A stretch of 36,605 nt of DNA from the NCBI RefSeq assembly GCF_008123965.1, contig NZ_VSTH01000168.1, positions 1-36,605 on the forward strand. The letters are read 5' to 3'. Shown in pieces: positions 24,385-32,455 of the stretch (position 1 is the stretch's first letter; the number at the start of each line of letters is the position of its first letter). Under the pieces are notes generated by a model that was given only the letters and a program-made list of their open reading frames with translations, did no database searches and had not been told where the DNA came from. This stretch comes from Bradyrhizobium hipponense (lineage in GTDB: Bacteria > Pseudomonadota > Alphaproteobacteria > Rhizobiales > Xanthobacteraceae). Position numbers and translations under genes: made by a program.

Positions 24385-25236
24385 CTAAGTCAAGAACGCG
24401 CGGATGCTGTCTGCGATCTCTCTTGCATGCGTCTCCAGCGCAAAATGGCCGGTATCGAAGAATTGAACGACGGCGTTGGGATTGTCACGCTTGAACGCCT
24501 CGGCGCCTGGCGGGATGAAGAACGGATCGTTCTTGCCCCACACCGCGAGGAGCGGCGGCTTGTGCGTGCGGAAATAGTCCTGGAATGACGGATAGAGCGC
24601 GACATTGCTCTTGTAGTCGCCGAACAGGTCGAGCTGCACGTCATCGGAGCCGGGGCGCGCAAGGTAGAAATTGTCGAGGTTCTGGCCGTCCGGCGACACG
24701 GTCGTCGTATCGGGAACGCCATGGGTATATTGCCAGCGCGTCGCCTCCGGCGTGAGGAGAGCGCGTAGCGCGTCGCGGTTGGCCGGCGAGGGATCCTGCC
24801 AATAGGTCTTGATCGGAGTCCAGCCGTCGCTGAGGCCATCCTCATAGGCGTTGCCGTTCTGCGAGATGATTGCCGTGATGCGCTCGGGGTGGCGCAGCGC
24901 GAGCCGGAAGCCGGTCGGCGCGCCGTAGTCGAAGACATAGACGGCAAAGCGGTCGAAGCCGATCACTTCGGTGAAGCGCTCGATCACCCGCGCGACATTG
25001 TCGAAGGTGTAGCGGAAGGTTTCGCGCGGAGGCATGTCGGACTGGCCGAAGCCAGGAAGGTCCGGTGCCACGATTTGAAACTTGTCGGCGAGAAGCGGGA
25101 TCAGGTCGCGGAACATGTGGCCGGCGCTCGGGAAGCCGTGCAGCAGCAGGAGCTTCGGCGCGCCTTTGGTGCCGGCCTCGCGATAGAACACCTTGAATCC
25201 ATCGACGTCTGCGGTGCGGTACGTCGTCGGGGTCAT
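24385..25236 (-). CDS. Alpha/beta hydrolase, epoxide hydrolase/dehalogenase-like
   Basis: A 283-residue cytosolic hydrolase. LLLLHGFPSAGHMF (29-42) is the oxyanion loop, and VYVFDYGAPTGFRLA (99-113) is the nucleophile elbow with Asp (D103) rather than Ser. That places it with epoxide hydrolases and haloalkane or haloacid dehalogenases. WGKNDPFF and DTGHFALE supply the acid and histidine. The start is ATG 25236, seven bases after GGAG; an upstream ATG (25248) and the longer frame are less likely. It is divergent from a CGNR-type regulator across an array of operator-like motifs, so its expression is probably controlled by that protein. The substrate is unknown. Confidence 0.88.
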   Translation of the reverse strand: MTPTTYRTADVDGFKVFYREAGTKGAPKLLLLHGFPSAGHMFRDLIPLLADKFQIVAPDLPGFGQSDMPPRETFRYTFDNVARVIERFTEVIGFDRFAVYVFDYGAPTGFRLALRHPERITAIISQNGNAYEDGLSDGWTPIKTYWQDPSPANRDALRALLTPEATRWQYTHGVPDTTTVSPDGQNLDNFYLARPGSDDVQLDLFGDYKSNVALYPSFQDYFRTHKPPLLAVWGKNDPFFIPPGAEAFKRDNPNAVVQFFDTGHFALETHAREIADSIRAFLT

Positions 25237-25256
25237 GACCGTCTCCATTGTGATTC

Positions 25257-25329
25257 GTAACCTGTTAATTGTCGATCGTGAGGTTACATGCCCTCTTAGT
25301 AACTTGTCAATTGGCATTTAATAGGTTAC
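25257..25329. promoter_or_regulatory. Array of TAACCTGTTA-like operator motifs
   Basis: Four related motifs occupy the gap between two divergent genes. GTAACCTGTTAATTG (25257-25271) and GTAACTTGTCAATTG (25299-25313) are on the plus strand and share 13 of 15 bases. GTAACCTATTAAATG is on the minus strand at 25315-25329, and a shorter GTAACCT is on the minus strand at 25281-25287. The first contains the dyad TAAC-CT-GTTA. Copies 1 and 3 are 42 bases apart, four helical turns. Confidence 0.6.
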
Positions 25330-25367
25330 TTGGGCGGTGTCTCTCTCAGATCGGCCAAGGATTTCTC

Positions 25368-25988
25368 ATGGTCAGACCGCCCGCCATGTTCATTGCTGAC
25401 TCCCTCGGCCTCGATTTCCTCAATTCGGTCGCGACGCCGCTCGATACACCCGTCGACTGGATTGAGGATGGCGATGGCCTGATCGACTGGCTGGCGCAGG
25501 CGAAGCTGGTGCCGGCGGACGAGTTGGACGCGATGAAGGCGCGGGCGAGGCCGGGCGAGCTCGATAAGATTGCCGATCAGGCCCGCGCCTTGCGCGAGTG
25601 GTTTCGTGGCTTCGTTCTGGAGCATGCGGGCCGGCCGCTTACCGCGAAGGCGCTGCGCGAGCTTGGCCCGTTGAACGGCCTTTTGGAGCGCGATGAGACG
25701 TTCCGGCAAATCGTGCCGCGTCATGGTGAGGAGGGGGATGGTCTTGCGCTGCAAAGGATGCGGCGCTGGCGATCACCGGAATCGCTGCTGCTGCCGGTCG
25801 GCGAAGCCTTGGCGAAATTCGTCTGCGAGGAACAGTTTTCCAACGTGAAGGCGTGCGAGGGCCATAACTGCACGATGCTCTTCGCCGACCACACTCGCAG
25901 GCGCGCGCGGAGATGGTGCACGATGGCGATCTGCGGCAATCGCGCCAAGCAGGCCGCGCATCGCAGCCGGCTCAAGAGTGGGCGGTGA
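25368..25988 (+). CDS. ABATE/CGNR zinc-finger regulator
   Basis: A 206-residue protein with an N-terminal ABATE-type domain (FIADSLGLDFLNSV near residues 8-21) and a C-terminal CGNR zinc finger. C163, C168, C184 and C189 are placed to bind zinc, ending in ICGNRAKQAAHR at 188-199, the signature of the family. The ATG at 25368 is preceded by AAGGA at proper spacing; the frame back to 25269 runs through the operator array. CGNR proteins are presumed DNA-binding regulators. Its position, divergent from the hydrolase with repeated dyads between, supports local autoregulation, an inference. Confidence 0.85.
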   Translation: MVRPPAMFIADSLGLDFLNSVATPLDTPVDWIEDGDGLIDWLAQAKLVPADELDAMKARARPGELDKIADQARALREWFRGFVLEHAGRPLTAKALRELGPLNGLLERDETFRQIVPRHGEEGDGLALQRMRRWRSPESLLLPVGEALAKFVCEEQFSNVKACEGHNCTMLFADHTRRRARRWCTMAICGNRAKQAAHRSRLKSGR

Positions 25989-26140
25989 CGGGCCGGGAGC
26001 TTGCTCGTTCAGCGGACCAGGGAGCTTGATACACGCGGCGGTATAGCGCCGCCGGTTCCGTGCCCCAAATTCCACCCAATCGGTGGTCACTAAGCCATTG
26101 GGGGACGGCCTTTGCCTTCCGCGGTGGGACTGCTGGACTG

Positions 26141-27064
26141 ATGATGGACCCAAGGCGAATTGTGGTGCTGGCAGCGGTTGCGCTGCTCGCCTTCAGCACC
26201 GGCATGGCTGCGGCGTCACCTGCCAAGCCGAAGCCCGCGGTCGCGCCCGCCGCCCCGCCGCCTCCACCACCCGAGCCACTGCCGCCGCCGAAAATCTACC
26301 TGTTCCGCGGCGCCATGGGACCGATCTTCTCGACCGGCATGGACCGGCTCAGCGAAAAACTGACGCAGGCCGGTTTTTCGGCCGACGTCTACGAATTCAC
26401 CATCTGCCGATGGATCGGCGACCGCGCCATCTCCAGCTACAAGGAGGAGCCGGCGCCGATCGTGCTGATCGGGCATTCGATGGGCGGGCTGTGTTCGGTG
26501 GTCATCTCCGAGATGGCGGCCAAGGAGAACATTCCGATCAGCCTCGTCATCACCATCGACCCCGCGCATGCCACCGGCGACGTGCCGCTCAATGTCGAGC
26601 GCTTCATCAACATCTTCCTTTCCGACAGCGTGCTCGGCGGCGGCGACGTCGTGACCAAGCCCGGCTATCGCGGCCATTATGCGAGCTACGACCTGAAGGA
26701 GAATGCGCGGGTCTCACACATCAACATCGAGAAGTCGGACGACATCCACCGCCAGATCCTCGACATGGTCACGCAGTTGTCGCGTATCCCGGCGCAGACT
26801 CAAGCCGATGCCGTGCCGCTGCGCTATCTCGTGCCCGCCGGCACGCTGGTCGAATTGTGGGACAGCGGCGTGCGGCTGCCGGTGCGTCGCGGTGACACCA
26901 TGGCGAGCATCGCCGCGGCCAATCGCGTGCCGCTGTGGTCGCTCGCGCAGAGCAACTCGCTGCCGGAGAGCGCACCGCTCACCCCCGGCCAGTCCATCAT
27001 CGTCCCGCGCCACCTGACGCCGCCCGAGCCGGCGGCTGCGATGGCGACTCCGAACCGGCGGTAA
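26141..27064 (+). CDS. Exported alpha/beta-hydrolase-like protein with C-terminal LysM-like domain
   Basis: A 307-residue envelope protein. The signal peptide ends near ASPAKP, then comes a linker of about 25 residues dominated by Pro and Ala. The catalytic-like domain has KIYLFRGAMGPIFSTGMDRL (51-70), IVLIGHSMGG (107-116, S113), TIDPAH with D140, and VSHINIEKSD with H193. These are the same motifs in the same order as the gene at 19991. Residues about 225-292 (LRYLVPAGTLVELW, RRGDTMASIAAANRV, LTPGQSIIVP) look like a LysM peptidoglycan-binding domain, which the paralogue lacks. ATG 26141 or 26144 is the start. Role unknown; a cell-wall-bound esterase or lipase is a reasonable guess. Confidence 0.75.
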   Translation: MMDPRRIVVLAAVALLAFSTGMAAASPAKPKPAVAPAAPPPPPPEPLPPPKIYLFRGAMGPIFSTGMDRLSEKLTQAGFSADVYEFTICRWIGDRAISSYKEEPAPIVLIGHSMGGLCSVVISEMAAKENIPISLVITIDPAHATGDVPLNVERFINIFLSDSVLGGGDVVTKPGYRGHYASYDLKENARVSHINIEKSDDIHRQILDMVTQLSRIPAQTQADAVPLRYLVPAGTLVELWDSGVRLPVRRGDTMASIAAANRVPLWSLAQSNSLPESAPLTPGQSIIVPRHLTPPEPAAAMATPNRR

Positions 27065-27175
27065 TCCGAGATCGGTCTGAGTGGAAGCCGAGAAGGTATG
27101 TTCCCTCTCCGCTTGGGCGAGCGTTAGGTGAATATTCCGCGATGCGTCCCTTGGCATGTGCATCTTCAGCAGAGG

Positions 27176-30100
27176 TCACACCAGAAGATCGTGCAGCACA
27201 TGATGTTCGGCTAAATGGCCCACAGCGTGAGTGCTATGATCCAGCTGCGAATTCTCGCCGGCTGTCGCTGCTTCACCATGTCCGTCGGGTTGTGTCGTGC
27301 CTTCGTGATGATTGGACGGCGACGGGACATCGTTCACAAACGCGATGCTCGGTGTTTCAGTCGCCGGATTCGCGAAATTGAAGGAATCGGGCCCCTGCGG
27401 ATTTGCCTGCGAGTTTCCGTGTGAGCCGGGCGCGCCATCTGCCGCGGTGTGCAGTTGAGAATTCGGCTCGTCGTACCCCTTAGTCGGAGCATGACCGTGT
27501 TCGCTGGCTTGAAGGGGATTCGAATGAGCGCCGCCGCCGTTCCCGGCAACTTTCTCCGGAGCGGCATCAAGCGCAATCCCAGTATCGGCAGTGCCACGGC
27601 CATGAGCCTCCGCGGCATTGCCGCCACCGAGATGATGGTCGGTTGCAAGGAGTGCATCCGGCATGATCAAAGAGACATCCAGCATGGCATGACTCTCCTT
27701 CGCCATGCCGCCCGCACCAATACCGTTCGGATGGATGCTGTCGTTGATCACGCTCTGTTCGAAGGCAAATCTGAATACATCCATCGATCGCGAAACGACC
27801 GCCGGTTCGGAGAGGATGGATTGGGTTGCAGTCTCGCCCGAGGTGGAAGGGGTGAGCTCGTTGCTCCACCCGCTGTAATCCCGATCGAAATCGAAGGAAT
27901 AGTTTACATCGATTGCGGTTGAGCTTGCCTCGAACGAAAGAGCACCGCTACTGTTCGTCGCGTCAGTGGAGGTGTCGGAAGTGCTGAGCGCAATGACGAT
28001 CGTGTCGCTTTGCGTGACTGCGGTCGGATCGATGGTGTCGTTCACCGCCAAGGCAGGTGCCGCGGTTTGGTCCACGATGAAGTCCGACGAATCGATGGTC
28101 GCGATACCCTGGAGATGAACTTCCACCAGGCTGGAATCGCCGATCTGGAGGGTTTGGTCCGTCGGATTGACATACACGATGGTTTCATTGGCTGAGCTGT
28201 CGTAAATCCACGCGATGGTGTGGGGCGGCACGGACGCGCTTGTCGAGGTCAATGCCAGGATCACGAACCCGAGCGCGCCGATAGCCGTCAAATCGATCCT
28301 GTCGGTTCCTGATCTGAAATCGGTGATCGTATCGAACCGGCCAGCACGGGAATCTGCCGCCGATAGATAAACGAAGACATCATTGCCATTGCCGCCCGTG
28401 AGCTGGTCCGGACCGAACCCGCCGATGATGGTGTCGTTCTCGTTGCTGCCGTCGATATCGTCTCGCCCCGAACCACCGTAGATGACGTCGTCCCCGTTAT
28501 TGCCCTTGATCGTATCGTTGCCAGATCCGCCAAAGATGGTGTCGTTCACGCCGGTGCCGTTAAGGGTGTCGTCACCGGCGCCCCCATAGACGATTTGGGG
28601 GATGCTGCCGCCACCGGCGATGCTGTCGTGTCCGGGAGTGCCGTAGATAAACGGGGGATCGGATAAGACGGTGGTTCCTGTTGCCAGATTGTCGAAGTCA
28701 TTGGGGTCCGCGTCGCTGGCACCATGGATGGCGATCGTCACCTCTTGCGTGGTGCCGTCGATGGTCGTCACCGTGAAATGATCGGTGAGCGTATCGCCGA
28801 CATCCAGTGCGTCCACCAGGCCGTTGTTGTTGTCGAGCGTATAAGTCCATATTCCGGACGCGGTCATCGTGAAAGCGCCGTAGCCGCCGTCGCTTGCAGT
28901 TGGCGAGGTCACCGCTGTAAAGGTGTTGGCCGGATTGTCGATGTCGGCATCAGTGAGCGTGCCAGTTGCGACTGGCGTGCCGGAGGAGATGCCGCCGGCT
29001 TCGAGAACCGAGCTCGTCGTGGTTCCGGAAATGACGGCAGCGTCATTCGTGCCGTTGATCGTGATTGTCACCAGCTGCGGCGTACCGTCGACAGTGGTTA
29101 CGGTGAACTGATCGATCAGAGTATCGCCGACGTTGAGCGCCTGCACTGTGCCATTACTGTTGTCGAGTGTGTAGGTCCACGTGCCCAGCGCCGTCATCGT
29201 GAAGATGCCGAAGCCGCCCGCGCTCGTCTTTGGCGTGCTTACCGGGGTGAAGGTGTTGGACGTGTTGTCAGGATCGACATCGGTCAACGTGCCGGTCGCA
29301 GTCGGCATGCCAGGCGTACCATTGGCTACACCTCCGGCCTCGATCACCGAGCCGGACGCCGTGCCGGAGATGAGCGCTCCATCGTTGCTGCCGTTGATCG
29401 TGATCGTCACTGTCTGTGCCGTGCCGTCGACCGTGGTCACCGTGAAGCTGTCGGTCAGCGTGTCGCCATTGTTGAGCGCCTGCACCGCGGTACTGGTATT
29501 GTCGAGCGCGTAAGTCCACACGCCGGCCGCAGTGATCGTGAAGCTGCCATAGCCATGCGCGCTGGGCGTCGGCGGGCCGACCGGCACGAACATGTTGGCC
29601 GGATTGTCGACATCCGCGGCGGCAAGTGTGCCCGCCGCGATCGGCGTGCCGGGCGAAGCGCCGCTTGCCTCGACGACTGAACCGGTCGTGGTGCCGGAGA
29701 TGACGGCGGCGTCGTTGCTGCCGTGGATCGTGATCGTCACGACCTGGGGGGTGCCGTCGACGCTGGTCACCGTCAGCGTGTCGGTCAGGGTGTCGCCGAC
29801 CTTCAGGGCCTGTACTGTGCTGTTGCCATTGTCGAGCGTGTAGGTCCACACGCCGCCAGCTGTCATCGTGAAATAGCCGTAGCCGCCCGCGCTCCTGGTC
29901 GGCGAACTGACCGCCGTGAAGGTGTTGGGCGGATTGTCGACATCCGTGTCCGTAAGCGTGCCGGTTGCGCTGGGTGTGCCCGGCGCCGCATTGGCGACGC
30001 CGCCCGCTTCCACCACTATGCCAGCGGCGTTGCCTGAGATAGTGGCCGTGTCGTTGACGCCGTTGATGCTGACGATGAAGGTTTGACTCGTCGAGAGCTC

Positions 30101-31261
30101 GCCGTCCGAGACCGTGACGACGAAACTCGTGGTCGTCGGCGACGACAGGGCATTGATCGCATCATTGTTCGGAACAAAAGTGTAGGCGCCGGATACGCTG
30201 TTGAGATAGAGGGTGCCATACGGACCGGTCTGCGAAAGATCGTATGTCACTCCATTCAGGACCGTGGTGCCGACCGTACCTCCGCTGAGACCGTAGGTGA
30301 GGGCGCCATTGAGCGGGCTGCTGGCGGTAAAGGTACCGCTTGTCGCAGTGAACTCGTCGAACGTGATCGTGTCGATTTCGATTGGCCCGGTCGGCAGGTT
30401 CAGTGTCGGCGGCGGCAGCACGATCAAGGGGATGTCGAACGGCTGCAGTGGTGGAGCCAGATTTGGCGGCGCAGTCGTGCTATCCGATGTGAAGTTGATG
30501 TGCTGCAGCGCGAGCGAACTGCCGAAAGGTGGTGTGCCGGATCCTGTCGGACCTCGCGTGAAATTGGCAAGCACGTCCTGTTGGGCCGCCTGCAGCTCCT
30601 CCATGCGGGCAGCACTGTTCGCAACCTGGTTCACGCTGATCGAGGAGCCAATCCTTTTCAGGACGATGGTCTCGCCCGGATCTTCGACGATGATGTGTCG
30701 CGGCACCGGCTCCTTGGTGATGAGCTCGAATGCGCCGTGCTGCAGGTCCTTGTAAGCGATCGTATCGTCATCCAAAAACGTGGCGTCCGGGTCTGCGGCT
30801 TGTGCGTCTTGCATCATCGAGAAAGTCAACGCCGCAATCGTCAGGATGCCGAACCCCGTCGCATAGGAGCGGCAGCGAACGCTGCCGAGGGAGGTATCGA
30901 TGGTCAGAGCACCGCTGTTTGCCAGCCGGCCGGCAGCGAACGCAAAGCTTCCACTGGTGACCGCAACCACGGTCGAACGCGACGTGCCGTCGGAATCGGA
31001 GGCGAACTCGCGCAGCTGGATGCAAGCCCGGCTGGAGGCGTTGAAGATAGTGTCGTCGAGAAGCCGAATCCCGATCTGCGCATCCGCAGCCGTTTCGATT
31101 ACGTCATGTCGACAGACAAGGTCGCCGATGCTGACCTGAGTTGCGGCGCCCCCGCGCGTAAGGGTGACGTAGCCCAACGCACTCTGAACGATGCCGATGA
31201 TCTGGAGAGGTAAAGCCGTAACAACCCCATCCCGGGGTCCAACGCCTGAAGCAACTAACAT
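27176..31261 (-). CDS. FecR-VCBS-RTX surface/secreted protein (1361 aa)
   Basis: A large repetitive protein probably exported by a type I system located elsewhere. Domains in order: a FecR-like domain (about 25-130), and a hydrophobic segment (137-156) ending AQAADPD. Next come a linker, a cadherin/VCBS-like unit (about 297-402), and four VCBS repeats of 110-113 residues starting at 403, 516, 626 and 739. Each VCBS repeat has the pattern NDAAVISG, GTLTDTDVDN, FTMTAGGVWTYTLDN and VGDTLTDTLTV. After these is an RTX calcium-binding region (about 873-965) with GGAGDDTL, GGSGNDTI and GGNGNDVF nonapeptides. A tail of about 400 residues becomes His-rich (17 His in the last 153). No classical N-terminal signal peptide is present. 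Likely a biofilm or adhesion protein; this is inference. Confidence 0.88.
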   Translation of the reverse strand: MLVASGVGPRDGVVTALPLQIIGIVQSALGYVTLTRGGAATQVSIGDLVCRHDVIETAADAQIGIRLLDDTIFNASSRACIQLREFASDSDGTSRSTVVAVTSGSFAFAAGRLANSGALTIDTSLGSVRCRSYATGFGILTIAALTFSMMQDAQAADPDATFLDDDTIAYKDLQHGAFELITKEPVPRHIIVEDPGETIVLKRIGSSISVNQVANSAARMEELQAAQQDVLANFTRGPTGSGTPPFGSSLALQHINFTSDSTTAPPNLAPPLQPFDIPLIVLPPPTLNLPTGPIEIDTITFDEFTATSGTFTASSPLNGALTYGLSGGTVGTTVLNGVTYDLSQTGPYGTLYLNSVSGAYTFVPNNDAINALSSPTTTSFVVTVSDGELSTSQTFIVSINGVNDTATISGNAAGIVVEAGGVANAAPGTPSATGTLTDTDVDNPPNTFTAVSSPTRSAGGYGYFTMTAGGVWTYTLDNGNSTVQALKVGDTLTDTLTVTSVDGTPQVVTITIHGSNDAAVISGTTTGSVVEASGASPGTPIAAGTLAAADVDNPANMFVPVGPPTPSAHGYGSFTITAAGVWTYALDNTSTAVQALNNGDTLTDSFTVTTVDGTAQTVTITINGSNDGALISGTASGSVIEAGGVANGTPGMPTATGTLTDVDPDNTSNTFTPVSTPKTSAGGFGIFTMTALGTWTYTLDNSNGTVQALNVGDTLIDQFTVTTVDGTPQLVTITINGTNDAAVISGTTTSSVLEAGGISSGTPVATGTLTDADIDNPANTFTAVTSPTASDGGYGAFTMTASGIWTYTLDNNNGLVDALDVGDTLTDHFTVTTIDGTTQEVTIAIHGASDADPNDFDNLATGTTVLSDPPFIYGTPGHDSIAGGGSIPQIVYGGAGDDTLNGTGVNDTIFGGSGNDTIKGNNGDDVIYGGSGRDDIDGSNENDTIIGGFGPDQLTGGNGNDVFVYLSAADSRAGRFDTITDFRSGTDRIDLTAIGALGFVILALTSTSASVPPHTIAWIYDSSANETIVYVNPTDQTLQIGDSSLVEVHLQGIATIDSSDFIVDQTAAPALAVNDTIDPTAVTQSDTIVIALSTSDTSTDATNSSGALSFEASSTAIDVNYSFDFDRDYSGWSNELTPSTSGETATQSILSEPAVVSRSMDVFRFAFEQSVINDSIHPNGIGAGGMAKESHAMLDVSLIMPDALLATDHHLGGGNAAEAHGRGTADTGIALDAAPEKVAGNGGGAHSNPLQASEHGHAPTKGYDEPNSQLHTAADGAPGSHGNSQANPQGPDSFNFANPATETPSIAFVNDVPSPSNHHEGTTQPDGHGEAATAGENSQLDHSTHAVGHLAEHHVLHDLLV
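28712..30055 (-). repeat. Four tandem VCBS repeats (about 330-339 bp each)
   Basis: Within the surface-protein gene the same block recurs four times. The phrase encoding VTITINGSND recurs at about 28720, 29050, 29390 and 29720 with a few base changes. Neighbouring copies are close enough to recombine, so copy number may vary between strains. The direction shown is that of the gene. Confidence 0.8.
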
Positions 31262-31701
31262 GGCTCTGGCCTCGCGTGCCGATTAAATCGGGGTTGGCGC
31301 GGTGCCGCGGTCTTCTTATCGGTTTTGCTACGCCAAGGGGGTCATTTTTGGCGCTAGCAACCCCAGGCCTGCACGCCGAAGACGTTTGATGAAAAAACTG
31401 ATCTCTATAGGTATAGCCTAGATGGTGGCAGGTTCACGCGAGAGGTGGCCTCTCGACGCGATCGCAATTTGGCTCTCAAGAGGTTGACGACTGAGCCGCG
31501 CGAAAATTTAGCTCACTTCCGCTGGTCAGACAAACAGCTTGGGGCTAAGATAAAGAAATATAAGAGTACTTCTTTTGGAGGGCTGGTCCGCAAGGCCCGA
31601 TCCTCGTTGTAGATACTCACGCACGACTTGCGGGCTTGGCCGCGGACTCAGAGCCCCCATCAAGCCGCACGCGAACAAGATCTTCTCGGAAAGGGCGGGT
31701 C
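31262..31701. other. Divergent intergenic region of the FecR genes
   Basis: This 440-base region separates the two divergent FecR-domain genes and is less GC-rich than the rest of the window. It contains a perfect palindrome, CGAGAGG-TGG-CCTCTCG (31439-31455), and several AT-rich stretches (AAGATAAAGAAATATAAGAG near 31549). A ten-codon frame starting at 31389 looks like the first residues of a signal peptide but ends at once. No RNA gene or sigma-54 site is evident. Promoters for both genes must lie here. Confidence 0.55.
31439..31455. promoter_or_regulatory. Perfect 7-bp palindrome between FecR genes
   Basis: CGAGAGG and CCTCTCG are exact inverted copies separated by TGG. It sits near the middle of the divergent region and could be an operator acting on both genes; no regulator gene is adjacent to name. 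Confidence 0.35.
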
Positions 31702-32352
31702 ATGTGCAGGCATATGATTGCAGCTTTGGTGACTGGTTTCGTTTGGGCGTCCGCGAGCGTTCTTGCTGTGCCGGCGCAGGCTCAGGTCAATCCCGTTAAG
31801 GACGGCCTTGAGGTCGTTGCGTCAAAACCAATCGGCAAAGTCGTAGCCGCTACAGGTTCGGTTTCGATCGAGCACGCAGGTGCGGTCGCCGTTCAGGCGA
31901 CCCTTCCCGATCAGGTGTCTCAAACCAGGACTGGCGACGTCGTCTATCTGCGCGACGTGGTGCGAACCGGGGCGGACAGCCGGGTCAGCATCAATTTCAA
32001 CGATGGCTCGTCGTTCAATCTGTCGAGCAACGCGCGTATGACTTTGGATGAGTATGTGTACGAGCCGGACGGCAAGTCCAACGCGACGTTTTTCAATCTG
32101 GCCAGAGGAACGGCCACATTTGTTGCCGGCCAGGTCGCGAAGACCGGCGACATGAAAGTCGATACGCCGGTTGCGACGATGGGAATTCGAGGCACCACGC
32201 CGCACATCGAAATTGCTGATGACGGCGCGGTCAAGTTTTCGACTCTTATCGAAGAGGGCAATAGCAAATTGGTCAAGAAGCGCGTGGCTGCTACGGGGCG
32301 GCAGCCCGACCAGGAGAGCGGTCCCAGGCTGAAGATCTGCAGAGGTTGCTGA
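31702..32352 (+). CDS. FecR-domain periplasmic protein
   Basis: A 216-residue exported protein. A signal peptide ends near LAVPAQAQ. The FecR domain follows: GKVVAATGSVSIEH, TGDVVYLRDVVRTGADSRVS, DGSSFNLSSNARMTLDEYVY and VDTPVATMGIRGTTPHIEI, the last being the common end of the domain. It ends with LKICRGC. The start ATG 31702 follows AAGG at fair spacing; another ATG lies at 31714. It is divergent from the 1361-residue protein that itself starts with a FecR domain, and is followed by a TPR gene on the same strand. Lone FecR-domain proteins of this kind are common in rhizobia; this is not the sigma-factor regulator FecR, as no ECF sigma gene or membrane-crossing helix is present. Confidence 0.82.
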   Translation: MCRHMIAALVTGFVWASASVLAVPAQAQVNPVKDGLEVVASKPIGKVVAATGSVSIEHAGAVAVQATLPDQVSQTRTGDVVYLRDVVRTGADSRVSINFNDGSSFNLSSNARMTLDEYVYEPDGKSNATFFNLARGTATFVAGQVAKTGDMKVDTPVATMGIRGTTPHIEIADDGAVKFSTLIEEGNSKLVKKRVAATGRQPDQESGPRLKICRGC

Positions 32353-32455
32353 AGCGAACTTCGAGGCGAGCGTCTTCTCGTCTCCCCGTTGCGGCATGCG
32401 AAGCATCCGAGGCGCTGTTCCGCCAATTTCAGCGAGGCCTGACACGGAGATGACT

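Noticed and set aside
28712..30055. Regular repeats that could be mistaken for a CRISPR or satellite array
   Set aside because: The 330-base period is in frame and encodes VCBS domains; no short repeats with unique spacers.
31389..31421. Ten-codon frame MKKLISIGIA in the FecR intergenic region
   Set aside because: Looks like a leader start but stops at once and has no clear ribosome binding site; it is too short to call.
31702..32352. FecR anti-sigma regulator of iron uptake
   Set aside because: No ECF sigma factor or TonB receptor gene is adjacent, and the protein has a cleavable leader rather than a cytoplasmic domain and single membrane helix.
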